Shown: positions 17,783-27,684, counted from the stretch's first letter. The stretch: DNA of 64,000 nt from Bacillota bacterium (GCA_017394515.1 JAFPXY010000029.1:1-64000), one strand, 5' to 3'. Numbers and translations: made by a program. Notes: generated from the sequence alone by a model not told the origin.

Positions 17783-18782
17783 CTTGAAAGAAACGACTCC
17801 GGTACTCACCTGTGAAAATGTCAGCCGTTTTTACAGAAAGAAGGAGAAACTGGTCAAAGATGATGGAACAGTTACAAGGACCTCCATCGCTAAGGCGGTC
17901 AATGGAGTGAGTTTTGACCTGGCCCCGGGAGAGATACTGGGAGTTATCGGGGAATCCGGCTGCGGCAAGAGTACCCTGGGACGACTTATTGTAAGACTTG
18001 AGAAGACCAGCGGCGGGAATGTTTTGCTGCAGGGTAATAACGTAGAGGATCTGATCAAAAAAGATCGTCTCGGATTCCGCAAGCAGATCCAGATGGTCTT
18101 CCAGAATCCCTTCGACACCTTCGATCCTCGCTATACCGTAGAGAAGGCTTTAGTGGGCACTCTCAAATTGCACGGCATCGGCAGTTCCACAGCAGAAAGG
18201 CGTGATATGGTCCTTGAGAAGCTCAACGCATCCGGCCTGATCCCCGCAAAAGATTTTATGAAGCGTTTTCCCCATGAACTTTCAGGTGGACAGCTTCAGA
18301 GAATATCCATTTTGCGTTCCATGCTCCTTTCGCCAAAGGTGCTGGTAGCGGATGAACCGGTGTCCATGCTGGACATCTCCATTCGTGCTGATATCATAAA
18401 TCTCATTTATGATACCGCCAGGGCGGAGGGCACTGCTGCAGTATTTATCAGTCATGATATCACCACGACAAGGTATATCGCGGACAGGATCGCAGTTATG
18501 TATCTGGGAAGGATAGTTGAGCTGGGCAAAGCTGATGATATCGCGCTTGACCCCATGCATCCCTATACCAAGGCTCTCATTTCCAATTGTTCCAGCATAG
18601 ATCCGCGTGAAAAACGCGAGATAATCAAACTGGAGGGCGAACCGCCATCACCGGTAAATATTCCTAAAGGCTGCCACTTCGCGCCTCGTTGTCCATTTGT
18701 GAAACCCACCTGCTTCGAAGAAGAGAAGGAGCTCGTGGAGATCAACGGAAGGCTCGTTCGCTGTGGCTCAGCTATATGTTAA
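17775..18782 (+). CDS. dppF: Dipeptide ABC transporter ATPase DppF
   Basis: 335 residues from the ATG at 17775, which follows AGGAGG. Walker A is GESGCGKST, the signature is LSGGQLQR, and Walker B is VLVADEPVSMLD. The C-terminal motif CHFAPRCPFVKPTC matches the family. It pairs with DppD to power peptide import. An insert of charged residues (about 20-40) before the first strand is a little longer than usual. Confidence 0.93.
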   Translation: MSNLKETTPVLTCENVSRFYRKKEKLVKDDGTVTRTSIAKAVNGVSFDLAPGEILGVIGESGCGKSTLGRLIVRLEKTSGGNVLLQGNNVEDLIKKDRLGFRKQIQMVFQNPFDTFDPRYTVEKALVGTLKLHGIGSSTAERRDMVLEKLNASGLIPAKDFMKRFPHELSGGQLQRISILRSMLLSPKVLVADEPVSMLDISIRADIINLIYDTARAEGTAAVFISHDITTTRYIADRIAVMYLGRIVELGKADDIALDPMHPYTKALISNCSSIDPREKREIIKLEGEPPSPVNIPKGCHFAPRCPFVKPTCFEEEKELVEINGRLVRCGSAIC

Positions 18783-18842
18783 TTTTGGTTATTATATCCG
18801 CTTTGGGATCTATATAACAGTTAATTGAAAGGAGAAATTTAA

Positions 18843-20456
18843 ATGAACATCAAGAAATTCTTCTGTCTCTTCTTATGCATTGCATTGGCACTTTGCATGT
18901 TCACTGCATGCGGAGGAGACTCCACAGACAACACCGACACAGACAGTGGAGAAGGAGTTGAAAGTGAAGTTACACCCGGAGGCACAATGCTTATCGGTAT
19001 GGGAACTGAACCGATCACTCTCAATCCAAATGGTAAGGTAGACAGCAACATGGGTATCATCGCACCCTTGCTTTTCTCAAAGCTGATGACCGTTACCGCC
19101 ACAGGAAACATCGTCTGTGATCTTGCAGAAAGCTATGAGCTTTCAGAGGACAATCTGTCCTATACTTTCCATCTTCCTGAAAACGTAAAGTTCAGCGATG
19201 GAGAGCCCATGACTTCAAATGACGTAAAATTCTCATTTGAAGAGATCGTTAAGCAGGGAGGCCAGGCAGCTGGCGTATTTGCCGATGTAGCCTCCATTGA
19301 ATGCCCCGATGACAACACAGTTGTTATCACACTTAACAACCCTAACGCTGCCTTCCTTGGAAGTCTTGGATATGATGGCGTATACATTCTTCCTGAGCAT
19401 GTTTATGCCGGAAAGGATTGGCTTGGTGAAGACGGAATGCAGACTCCTGTAGGAACCGGACCCTTCGTATTCAATGAGTTCAACTCAGGCGTAAGCTTAT
19501 CTGTAGTAAAGAATGAAAACTATTACAAGGGACCTGATCTTCCTTATCTTGATGGTATTTCCTACAGCTTCATCGCTGACGTTGATACAGCTCTTCAGTC
19601 ATTCAAGAACGGAGAACTTGATATCATGGGACTTATCCCTTCAGAAGCATCCACAAAGGAACTGATGGCTGATCCCAACTACAATTGCTACGTCAACATG
19701 TATGCATCTCGTTTCTATCTTGGATTCAATCTTGATAAGGAACCTTTCAATGACATCAACTTCCGTAACGCTGTTGCAGTTGGTATCAACAAGGATGATC
19801 TGATCACCAAGGCTATGGAGACCTGCTGCGTAAAGGGCGAAAACTACTTCTCACCTCTGTTCAACTGGGCTAATGATCCTGCGGTTACACTTCCTGAATA
19901 TGACGCTGCTAAGGCAGCCGAATACATGGAAGCTACAGGACTCGAAAAGGATGCTGATGGCTTCTACTGCCACGTAGAACTGGCTACATATAACTATGAG
20001 CCGTTCCCGAGCATGAGCCAGGTACTCAAGTCACAGCTGGCTGAGATCGGTATCGATGTCAAGATCAACATGATGGAATACGCTGCATGGGATGAAAATG
20101 TAGCTCAGAACCATGACTTTGATATGACCGTTATCGGTACATATATCGGACCTGACGTATCCAACTTCTCACCTCACATCACAACAGGTGGTTACTTCAA
20201 CTTCATGAACTACTCCAATGAAAAGGTCGACGAACTTATGACAAGCGGAGCCGGTTTAGTAGCTGAAGAAGACAGAGCACCTTACTATCAGGAGGTTTGC
20301 GGAATCCTCGCTGAGGATCTTCCTATCGTGGTTATCGGTGAATGGGTAGCATATACACCTGTTCCTGCATACGTCCACAACTATCCTCTTTCCGACGAGG
20401 TAAAGGACAAGGTCGGAACATCCGATATGTCTGAAACTTGGATGGATCAGCAATAA
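18843..20456 (+). CDS. dppA: Peptide-binding lipoprotein (ABC solute-binding family 5)
   Basis: 537 residues. A lipoprotein signal ends at FTAC (Cys23), an acidic Ser/Thr/Asp linker follows, and the mature protein has the SBP_bac_5 fold (SYELSEDNLSYTFHLPENVKF near residue 105, a family hallmark). It captures peptides outside the cell for DppBCDF. A GAAAGGAGA site precedes the ATG. Codon choice is more uniform than its neighbours, as expected for a highly expressed binding protein. A weak promoter (TTATTA/TATAAC at about 18790-18820) may give it extra transcription. Confidence 0.93.
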   Translation: MNIKKFFCLFLCIALALCMFTACGGDSTDNTDTDSGEGVESEVTPGGTMLIGMGTEPITLNPNGKVDSNMGIIAPLLFSKLMTVTATGNIVCDLAESYELSEDNLSYTFHLPENVKFSDGEPMTSNDVKFSFEEIVKQGGQAAGVFADVASIECPDDNTVVITLNNPNAAFLGSLGYDGVYILPEHVYAGKDWLGEDGMQTPVGTGPFVFNEFNSGVSLSVVKNENYYKGPDLPYLDGISYSFIADVDTALQSFKNGELDIMGLIPSEASTKELMADPNYNCYVNMYASRFYLGFNLDKEPFNDINFRNAVAVGINKDDLITKAMETCCVKGENYFSPLFNWANDPAVTLPEYDAAKAAEYMEATGLEKDADGFYCHVELATYNYEPFPSMSQVLKSQLAEIGIDVKINMMEYAAWDENVAQNHDFDMTVIGTYIGPDVSNFSPHITTGGYFNFMNYSNEKVDELMTSGAGLVAEEDRAPYYQEVCGILAEDLPIVVIGEWVAYTPVPAYVHNYPLSDEVKDKVGTSDMSETWMDQQ

Positions 20457-20475
20457 TCAATAAGATCTGAATCTG

Positions 20476-20517
20476 GGGCAGGCAAACATAGCTTTGCCTG
20501 CCCTCTTGAGAGGGCAG
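20476..20517 (+). promoter_or_regulatory. Two mutually exclusive hairpins covering the ribosome site of the next gene
   Basis: Hairpin A pairs GGGCAGGCAAA (20476-20486) with TTTGCCTGCCC (20493-20503), an 11-bp perfect stem. Hairpin B pairs CTGCCCTC (20498-20505) with GAGGGCAG (20510-20517), an 8-bp perfect stem. They share 20498-20503, so only one can form at a time. Hairpin B buries the GAGGG ribosome site of the gene starting at 20520. No T-run follows, so this is not a simple terminator. It may set the ratio of dppA to downstream genes or act as a switch. Confidence 0.65.
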
Positions 20518-20519
20518 AT

Positions 20520-21896
20520 ATGAAAATCGAAGATATTCTTTTAAAGGTACCCGACTATAAAGTCTTTTACACAGTTGATGAGATGGATAGTCGGATAACT
20601 TTGCTTGAGGAAAAATATCCCGGAAGCATAGAAACTTTCGTTGCAGGGAATTCCCGTGAAGGGCACCCCATAAGATGCATGAAGATAGGGCGTGGAGAAA
20701 GAAATGCGCTCTGCTTTGCATGTCCGCATCCCAATGAACCCATCGGCGCCATGACGATCCTGACCCTGGCCGAGATTCTGGCAGGGGACGGTGAACTCGC
20801 GGATGAGCTCGGATTCACATGGTACTTCATACCATGCATAGACCCGGATGGAACGCGTCTCAACGAGGCCTGGTTCAAGGGCCCTTTTACCATTAAAAAT
20901 TACGCACTAAACTTTTATCGTCCTCCCGGATACAGGCAGGTGGAATGGACATTTCCCGTAGACATTCCCGGCTGGTATTTCAATTCTCCGATTCCAGAGA
21001 CTCAGATTCTCATGAAATACATGGAGGAACTGAAGCCGGAATTGCTGGTATCCTTACACAACTCTGCATACGGCGGGGCTTACTGGTATCTTACCAAAGG
21101 AGATCCGGTTCTTTGCGAAGCACTTGAGAACGCCGCAAAACGTCAAAACGTGCCTATCCACCTCGGTGAGCCGGAAGCGGAGTATATGAAAAACTATTCG
21201 GACGCAGTATTTCCCATGATGTCCATCAAAGAATTCGTGGCAAATATGCAGCCTGCGGAGGAAGTTACCGAAAAGGTAGAACAGTCCTGCGGCGGATGTT
21301 CAGGTGATTACATAGAGACCATCTGCGACTGCCAGACTGTGATAGCGGAACTTCCGTATTTCTATGATCCGCGCATTGAAGATAAATCCCCCAGCGACAT
21401 GACTCATGGGGAGGCAATGCGTGAGAATGCAAGATTGAAAAGAACAAGCTACGTCAAGCTTCTCGAGACATGGAACATGGTCAGCCATCTTTTCACCGAA
21501 GATAATCCTTTCCATGAATTCGTCAAGACTTGCATAGACGCTTTTGATATAACGGCAGAATCAAAATATCTGAACCCTGAAAACCAGGAAGGACAGGAGA
21601 AAGCCACGGTTTCCCAGGTCTTCGATAATATCTATGGCGCCCGCATCTTTGAGATAGTTAATTTCGGGCTCAGTGCCAGAGCATGCGAATATGAACTTAA
21701 GAAGCTGGGACCCAATGATAAGCATAAGGCGGAGATTTTGACCCAGTGCCGCAAGGAATTTCTGGATAATGCCGAAAGACTTTGCGCTTGGGTGGAAGAA
21801 AATGCCGCCACAGATGTAATACCCATCAGAAAACTCGTTTCCGTTCAGTTAGAGAGTGCTCTTCTGACGGCAAAATATGTAACAGGACAATTGTGA
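20520..21896 (+). CDS. M14-family zinc carboxypeptidase
   Basis: 458 residues, no signal peptide, so cytosolic. The zinc ligands of the M14 family are visible: His70 and Glu73 in HPNEP, and His180 in SLHNSAYGGAYW. A candidate catalytic Glu is in VIAELPYFYDP. The enzyme should trim residues from peptides brought in by the Dpp system encoded immediately upstream. Its translation start lies in the hairpin region at 20476-20517. The C-terminal 150 residues are helical and not recognised. Confidence 0.85.
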   Translation: MKIEDILLKVPDYKVFYTVDEMDSRITLLEEKYPGSIETFVAGNSREGHPIRCMKIGRGERNALCFACPHPNEPIGAMTILTLAEILAGDGELADELGFTWYFIPCIDPDGTRLNEAWFKGPFTIKNYALNFYRPPGYRQVEWTFPVDIPGWYFNSPIPETQILMKYMEELKPELLVSLHNSAYGGAYWYLTKGDPVLCEALENAAKRQNVPIHLGEPEAEYMKNYSDAVFPMMSIKEFVANMQPAEEVTEKVEQSCGGCSGDYIETICDCQTVIAELPYFYDPRIEDKSPSDMTHGEAMRENARLKRTSYVKLLETWNMVSHLFTEDNPFHEFVKTCIDAFDITAESKYLNPENQEGQEKATVSQVFDNIYGARIFEIVNFGLSARACEYELKKLGPNDKHKAEILTQCRKEFLDNAERLCAWVEENAATDVIPIRKLVSVQLESALLTAKYVTGQL

Positions 21897-21900
21897 TCGT

Positions 21901-23265
21901 ATGAGCAAAGTTAGAAAACAAAAGGATATTGATATGACTGTCGGCAAGCCCCTTGCGTCAGTCATACCCTTTGCGGTACCGATCCTGCTCGCAAATATTT
22001 TTCAACAGCTCTACTCCGTAGTAGACGGTATAGTGGTCGGAAAAAACATAGGCGACGCTGCGCAGGCGGCTGTCGGGGCATCATTTTCAGTGACATATAT
22101 GATGACCTGTGTTTTTCTCGGCCTGGGAATAGGAGCCTCCGTCCTCATGGGACAGTACGTAGGAGCAGGGGACAGGGATAACATGAAAAAATGCGTCATG
22201 ACCATGCATTCTTTTCTCATAGTCTGCTCCATACCTCTCGTGCTCATAGCCATATTTACGGCAGGTCCATTCCTTAAACTCTTAAGGGCAAACGACGAGA
22301 TCTTCGGTCTTGCAAAGACATATATGACCATATATTATCTGGGAATGCTGGGTCAGTTCGGATACAATGCCAACGCCGGAATCCTTCAGGGGCTGGGGGA
22401 CAGCCGTTCACCGCTTCTGATACTTGCGGCTTCCAGCACCTTGAATATTTTGCTGGATCTGGTCTTTGTGGTGGTCTTCGGCTGGGGAGTTGCAGGAGTT
22501 GCAACGGCCACGGTCATCGCCCAGTACACCAGCTGGATAATGAGCATGATCATATTAAAGAGAACACACCCCGAGCTGGAATGCCATTTCCTCGGCATAA
22601 GTTTTGATAAGACGGTGCTCAAGGAGATCCTGAGGATCGGCCTTCCCGCTGGCTTGCAGAATGCCCTTTATTCCATCGGTATTATGGTCATGCAGCCACT
22701 CATCAACAGCTGCGGAACCGTATTTATCGCAGGCTACAACGCGGCTATCAAGGTGGACGGCTTTGTGTTCATACCTTGTAACAGCATAGCTTCGGCAACC
22801 ACCACATATGTGGCTCAGAATTACGGAGCGAACAGGCCTGACAGGATAAGGAGCGGCGTAATGGACATCACTAAGGTGACCATCGCCATGTGCGTAGTTC
22901 TTTGCGCCATAGTGCTGCCACTCCGTTCGGTGCTCATGGGCATGTTCACCAACGAGCCTCAGGTCATTGCAGCAGGTAACGCATACCTTGTAAGGGTCAT
23001 ACCATTCTATGTCATTTCAGCCCTGCAGTACATCTTCATCGCGCTGCTCAGGGGAATGGGCATATCCATGGTGCCTACGCTGGCCGCCCTTGCAAGTCTT
23101 TGGATAGGAAGAGTTCCTTCTGCTTATCTTTTGACCAATTTGTTCGGCCAGAACAATATGCACTGGTGCTATCTGATCGGATGGCTCTTCGGCCTTGTGA
23201 TCATGGTGCCATATTATCTTATGAAAGTCTCCAAAGTAACCGCTAAAGCTGATGACGAGAATTAA
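21901..23265 (+). CDS. MATE-family efflux transporter
   Basis: 454 residues with twelve predicted helices. The N-terminal PFAVPILLANIFQQLYSVVD and GIVVGKNIG pattern is typical of the MATE family; such proteins export drugs or metabolites in exchange for Na+ or H+. It starts 4 bases after the peptidase stop with no strong ribosome site, suggesting coupling to that gene. The substrate is unknown; export of surplus amino acids or peptides would fit the context but is a guess. Confidence 0.9.
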   Translation: MSKVRKQKDIDMTVGKPLASVIPFAVPILLANIFQQLYSVVDGIVVGKNIGDAAQAAVGASFSVTYMMTCVFLGLGIGASVLMGQYVGAGDRDNMKKCVMTMHSFLIVCSIPLVLIAIFTAGPFLKLLRANDEIFGLAKTYMTIYYLGMLGQFGYNANAGILQGLGDSRSPLLILAASSTLNILLDLVFVVVFGWGVAGVATATVIAQYTSWIMSMIILKRTHPELECHFLGISFDKTVLKEILRIGLPAGLQNALYSIGIMVMQPLINSCGTVFIAGYNAAIKVDGFVFIPCNSIASATTTYVAQNYGANRPDRIRSGVMDITKVTIAMCVVLCAIVLPLRSVLMGMFTNEPQVIAAGNAYLVRVIPFYVISALQYIFIALLRGMGISMVPTLAALASLWIGRVPSAYLLTNLFGQNNMHWCYLIGWLFGLVIMVPYYLMKVSKVTAKADDEN

Positions 23266-23283
23266 TGACTTAGGAGAAGACCA

Positions 23284-24171
23284 ATGAACGAGAGCAAAGA
23301 ATTCAAAAAAGATGCTTCCATCGTTTCTGCAGTTGGCATATTCGGCAACCTGATACTGACCGTATTCAAGGCGGTAGCGGGTATTATCGGCCATTCCAGC
23401 GCCATGGTCAGTGACGCTGTACATTCCGCTTCGGACGTTCTGAGCAGCATAATAGCCATAATCGGCATAAGGATCTCAGTTCATCCTTCAGATGAATCCC
23501 ATCCCTACGGCCATGAGCGCTTCGAGCCAGTAGCGGCCATAATATTGGCGGTGATCCTGGCGGCCACCGGAGTATCCATCGGAACAGAGGTAGGGGAAAA
23601 GATATTTTCCGGCGACTATAACTCCCTTGAGACTCCTTCCCTGATCGCTCTGATCGCGGCCATCGTATCCGTGGTTTCCAAGGAAGCCATGTACAGATAC
23701 ACCAAACACTACGCTGATAAGCATGATTCCAGCGCTTTAAAGGCCAGCGCTTGGGATCACAGAAGCGACGCCTTCTCATCCATCGGCGCTCTGATCGGTA
23801 TCGCCGGTGCCAGACTGGGAGTCAAGGTTCTGGATCCCATAGCCAGTATCATCATCTGTCTCTTCATCTTAAAGGCAGCTTACAGCATCTTTATGGAAGC
23901 TGTCCAGAAGATGGTGGATCACGCCTGCCCGGAAGAAGTCCAGCAGGAGATCCGAGACTGCGTAAGTGCTCAGAAAGGAGTTGAGTCCATAGATGTTCTC
24001 AACACCCGCGAATTCGGGAACCGCATTTATGTGGATCTGGAGATAAGTGCTAACGGAAGTCTTTCCCTGAAGGAAGGCCATGAAATCGCTGAACGCGTTC
24101 ATGATGCGGTTGAAGAGACCTTCCCTAAAGTAAAACATATTACCGTACATGTAAATCCTGTGGAGGTATGA
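23284..24171 (+). CDS. Cation diffusion facilitator (metal efflux)
   Basis: 295 residues with six membrane helices and a C-terminal cytosolic domain of about 85 residues. The metal site in helix 2 (SDAVHSASD) and the helix-5 region (SAWDHRSDAFSS) are conserved, giving the usual two Asp pairs with His. It exports Zn2+, Mn2+ or Fe2+ against protons. The His-Asp combination is more usual for zinc transporters. Two zinc peptidases are encoded on either side, so a link to zinc balance is possible but inferred. Confidence 0.9.
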   Translation: MNESKEFKKDASIVSAVGIFGNLILTVFKAVAGIIGHSSAMVSDAVHSASDVLSSIIAIIGIRISVHPSDESHPYGHERFEPVAAIILAVILAATGVSIGTEVGEKIFSGDYNSLETPSLIALIAAIVSVVSKEAMYRYTKHYADKHDSSALKASAWDHRSDAFSSIGALIGIAGARLGVKVLDPIASIIICLFILKAAYSIFMEAVQKMVDHACPEEVQQEIRDCVSAQKGVESIDVLNTREFGNRIYVDLEISANGSLSLKEGHEIAERVHDAVEETFPKVKHITVHVNPVEV

Positions 24172-24174
24172 AGT

Positions 24175-25938
24175 ATGAGCAAGTTCCATATGACATGGGA
24201 CATAGACAATATATATAAAGGCTTTGAAGACAAGGAATTTAAAGGCGCAGTGGAGAAGGCCGGGGGAGAGTTTTTTGCGCTCTCCAAGAGCAAAGAAATT
24301 ACGGACGCTTCGGAACTGGCTGAGAAACTCGGCAGATTCCATGAGGCGGCGCTTTTGTTTTCAACGCCTGAGACCTACTTAAGCATGTGGAAGCGGACTC
24401 ATGAGTCCGATGATGGCTTAGGATCTGCGGAAAAGATCATCGGCGACACAGCCCTTTTAAAGCAAAAGGCTTTATCCAAAATAGAGCACGATCTGGCAAA
24501 CTTCGCTTTAACTAGACCCAGCGAAGAGGATCTTAAGGAAAGCGGACTCTTGCCCTATAGATACATGATAGAGGAGAGTATGAGGCTTGCCTCCCACAGA
24601 CCGGCGCCTGAGATCTGGGATATGATGCTCAGTAAGCGCGAAAAGGGAAGCAAAGTTTGGGCAGAACTCAGGAACACCCTGGATGCTAAAGCTGAGGTCA
24701 AAGTCCCGCTGCCTGAAGGGGAGAAGATACTTTCCCTTGCCCAGGCAAGAGCGCTCCAGTCTTCCGGCGATCCGGACATCAGGAGGATCGCCTATGAGGC
24801 CGAGATAGCCTCATACCCTTCATGGGAAGGTCCTATGGCGGACTGTCTGAACGGCATAAAGGGTGAAGCTATCGATGAATTAGCACCTAAAAAATACGAT
24901 TCCGTAAGGGACGAGATGCTGGATATCAACAAGATGAGCCAGGCCACTCTGGATGCTCTTCATGAGTCCATCGAGGCCCATCTGCCGTCCCTTAGAGATT
25001 ATCTTAAGACGAAAGCAAGGATCCTGGGATGTAAGAAGGGCTTACCTTGGTATGACCTGGGAGCACCGCTTTCAAGAGAAGAAAATAGTATTAGCTATGA
25101 CACCGCTCATGATATCGTAACGAAAGCCCTGGGGGACTTTTCCCATGAACTGGGGGAGCTGGCTGAGAGGGCCTTTGACTCTCGCTGGATCGACGCACTT
25201 CCGAGAAAAGGCAAATACAGCGGCGGCATCTGTTACGACATTCCTGCCTTAAAAGAAAACAGGATAATCGTCAATTACAATGGAAGTCTTCACGACGTGC
25301 TGACCGTGGCTCATGAACTGGGTCACGCGTACCACAACCGCCAGCTGGATGAGGCTCCTTTTATCCTGAGAGATGTGCCAACGCCCATCTGTGAAACGGC
25401 GTCTCTTTTCAATGAGACCATAGTTTCAGAGGCTCTCAGGAGGGAGCAGATCGACTCTGTAAAACTTCTGGATACGGAGCTCACGGAAGCTGTCCAGACG
25501 GTAATGGATATCTACAGCCGCTATCTCTTTGAGGACGCCTTCCTAAAGGAGAGGGCTTCCCGCAAACTTGCTTCATCTGAGATCTGCAGCCTCATGGTGA
25601 AGGCTCAAAAGAGAGTTTTCGGATATGCCCTGGACGCATCATGTCTCCATCCATATATGTGGATGAACAAGGTCCATTACTACATACCGGGATTTCACTA
25701 TTACAGTTATCCATACTATTTCGGAATGCTCTTATCCAAAGGACTGTATTCAAGTTATCTGAAGGATAAGGAACATTTCCCTCTCAAATACAAAGCTTTC
25801 TTAGAAGCCAGCTCAAGGGCTTCTATTGAAGACGTTGCTTCTTTTGCAGGAATAGACGTTACTTCGACGGAATTCTGGGACGGCGCATTATCACAGATCG
25901 ATGCCAAATGCGAGGAATTCTGCTCTAAGGCAATTTGA
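24175..25938 (+). CDS. M3-family oligoendopeptidase
   Basis: 587 residues, cytosolic. The zinc motif HELGH lies at residues 380-384, with the downstream Glu about 25 residues later in ETASLFNE. Length and the C-terminal HYYSYPYYFGMLLSKGLY fit the M3B/PepF group. It cleaves imported oligopeptides and begins 3 bases after the CDF gene, so it belongs to the same transcript as the peptide transporter. A second, only distantly similar M3 enzyme is encoded at 41786. Confidence 0.9.
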   Translation: MSKFHMTWDIDNIYKGFEDKEFKGAVEKAGGEFFALSKSKEITDASELAEKLGRFHEAALLFSTPETYLSMWKRTHESDDGLGSAEKIIGDTALLKQKALSKIEHDLANFALTRPSEEDLKESGLLPYRYMIEESMRLASHRPAPEIWDMMLSKREKGSKVWAELRNTLDAKAEVKVPLPEGEKILSLAQARALQSSGDPDIRRIAYEAEIASYPSWEGPMADCLNGIKGEAIDELAPKKYDSVRDEMLDINKMSQATLDALHESIEAHLPSLRDYLKTKARILGCKKGLPWYDLGAPLSREENSISYDTAHDIVTKALGDFSHELGELAERAFDSRWIDALPRKGKYSGGICYDIPALKENRIIVNYNGSLHDVLTVAHELGHAYHNRQLDEAPFILRDVPTPICETASLFNETIVSEALRREQIDSVKLLDTELTEAVQTVMDIYSRYLFEDAFLKERASRKLASSEICSLMVKAQKRVFGYALDASCLHPYMWMNKVHYYIPGFHYYSYPYYFGMLLSKGLYSSYLKDKEHFPLKYKAFLEASSRASIEDVASFAGIDVTSTEFWDGALSQIDAKCEEFCSKAI

Positions 25939-25969
25939 TCATATTTCACATGGATATATAAAGAGCATC

Positions 25970-26509
25970 ATGAAGAATATAGGTTTTACTTACAACAGTA
26001 CAATTTGCGTTTCCTGCGGAGGCTGCCAGGTGGCTTGTCAGTCGTCTCACGGCTTAAATGCCGATGAGTTCTACCGTCGTGTAGTTATCATCAGTGACGA
26101 AAAGGGCCAGTCCCACGCATACTCCGGAAGCTGCAATCATTGTGAAGAACCTGCCTGCGTTCAGGCCTGTCCCACAGGAGCCATGTATGTGGACGAAAAA
26201 GAAGGCGTGGTCCTCCACGACGATGGCATCTGCATAGGCTGTGGTTGCTGCGTCTGGAACTGTCCTTACGGCTCGGTTTCCATTAGCTTAAGCAGGGGTG
26301 TTTCCCAGAAGTGCAACAGCTGTATTGAGCGCCGTGCAGAAGGTCTCGCACCTTACTGCGTAGCTGCTTGCCCCATGAACGCTATAGGCTGGAGAGATCA
26401 CGAAGAAGGGGAAGGCTGGGAGAGACTTTCCGCATCCTTTTTACCTTCTCCGGATAAGACCCTTCCCACGACCCTCGGAAAGTTCAGAAGAGGAGGTGAG
26501 GAGGAATGA
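25970..26509 (+). CDS. Four-cluster ferredoxin-like electron-transfer subunit (DmsB type)
   Basis: 179 residues from the ATG at 25970, where the family's N-terminus begins. Four cysteine groups are visible in order: CVSCGGCQVAC (residues 13-23), CNHCEEPACVQACP, CIGCGCCVWNCP and CNSC...YCVAACP. These bind four 4Fe-4S clusters, as in DmsB-type subunits of molybdoenzymes. It has no Tat signal. It should pass electrons between the FAD oxidoreductase and the molybdenum subunit encoded next. The stop overlaps the following ATG by four bases. Confidence 0.92.
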   Translation: MKNIGFTYNSTICVSCGGCQVACQSSHGLNADEFYRRVVIISDEKGQSHAYSGSCNHCEEPACVQACPTGAMYVDEKEGVVLHDDGICIGCGCCVWNCPYGSVSISLSRGVSQKCNSCIERRAEGLAPYCVAACPMNAIGWRDHEEGEGWERLSASFLPSPDKTLPTTLGKFRRGGEEE

Positions 26510-27678
26510 AGAAACGCTACGTCATCATAGGTGCAGGCATCGCGGGTATCACCGCAGCAGAAACCATTAGGTCTCTGGATCAGGACGGAGAGATCATGAT
26601 CTTTTCAAATGAAAAGGAACTTCCATACTCCCGCCCCATGCTGAGCAAGTCGCCGCTTCTGTCCCTGGGGCTTAAATCTTTTGCGCTCCATGATGAGGAG
26701 TGGTACAGGGAGCAGAATATCGATCTTAGACTGGGCGTGAGCGTCGATAAGCTTGATGTGGAGGAGCAAAACATCCTCGCAGGAGGCCGATCCATAAGCT
26801 ACGACAAGTGCATCATCGCATCAGGCGCCTCCAACTTCATCCCGCCCTTTAAGGGAAGGGAAGAGGTGGATATCTGCGATATCCGTAAAATTTCCGACCT
26901 CAAGCATCTGAGAAGACTGGCTTTCCCGGGAGGAAAGGCCGTGGTCATCGGAGGCGGAGTAATAGGCCTTGAAATGGCAGCGGAGATAAGAAGATACGGC
27001 ATGGAGGTCACCGTGCTTGAAGCTATGCCAAGACTCATGCCGCGCTTAATAGATGAGAGAACATCAGACTTGCTTACTGAGAGACTTCCCTTTGAAGTGT
27101 TCACAGGAGTCAACATCCTTAAGCTGAGCCGAAAAGGTGAGGAAACGGTCATTGAAGATGATCAGGGCCGCAGCTGGAACTGCGATCTCCTCATAGTATC
27201 CTGTGGAGTGCGGGCAGACGTAAGCCTTGCACATGACGCGGGCATCGCATGTAACAGAGCCATCATGGTAAACCAGAAGATGGAGACCTCAGCCAAGAAC
27301 GTCTATGCCTGCGGAGACTGCGCGGAGTTCGAAGGTTTTAACGCTGCTCTTTGGGGCGAAGGCCTTGCTCAGGGCGAAGTTGCAGGACGAAATGCAGCAG
27401 GAGATGAGAGCATCTATACCGGATGCGACACTTCACTGGTGATGATGATGGACGATCTGGGACTCTTTTCCATGGGAGACCTGGGACAGACCGGCGAAGG
27501 TTATGTCATAGAAGAGAGAGAATGGCAGCCTGAAGCCAGACTTCTCATCGACCCCAGAAGGCCGGAGAAGGAGGGCTTCAGCCGCAAGATATTCAAGGAT
27601 GGCAAGCTTGTCGGAGCCGTTTTGATAGGAGATCTTACATCCATGAATGAGATCAAGGAAGAGATCTTAGGAAGGTGA
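26506..27678 (+). CDS. FAD-dependent NAD(P)H oxidoreductase
   Basis: 390 residues. An FAD-binding Rossmann motif GAGIAGITAAE begins near residue 8, an NAD(P)-binding motif GGGVIGLEMAAE near residue 147, and the second FAD motif VYACGDCAEF near residue 267. It is related to rubredoxin and nitrite reductase flavoproteins. Its overlap with the Fe-S gene and position before the molybdoenzyme suggest it feeds NAD(P)H electrons into that complex, in place of the quinol-linked membrane anchor (DmsC) of classical DMSO reductase. That role is inferred from context. Confidence 0.88.
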   Translation: MKKRYVIIGAGIAGITAAETIRSLDQDGEIMIFSNEKELPYSRPMLSKSPLLSLGLKSFALHDEEWYREQNIDLRLGVSVDKLDVEEQNILAGGRSISYDKCIIASGASNFIPPFKGREEVDICDIRKISDLKHLRRLAFPGGKAVVIGGGVIGLEMAAEIRRYGMEVTVLEAMPRLMPRLIDERTSDLLTERLPFEVFTGVNILKLSRKGEETVIEDDQGRSWNCDLLIVSCGVRADVSLAHDAGIACNRAIMVNQKMETSAKNVYACGDCAEFEGFNAALWGEGLAQGEVAGRNAAGDESIYTGCDTSLVMMMDDLGLFSMGDLGQTGEGYVIEEREWQPEARLLIDPRRPEKEGFSRKIFKDGKLVGAVLIGDLTSMNEIKEEILGR

Positions 27679-27684
27679 TTTGTG

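Noticed and set aside
20476-20503. Terminator after dppA
   Set aside because: The stem is strong but no T-run follows, and its right arm pairs equally well with the next segment.
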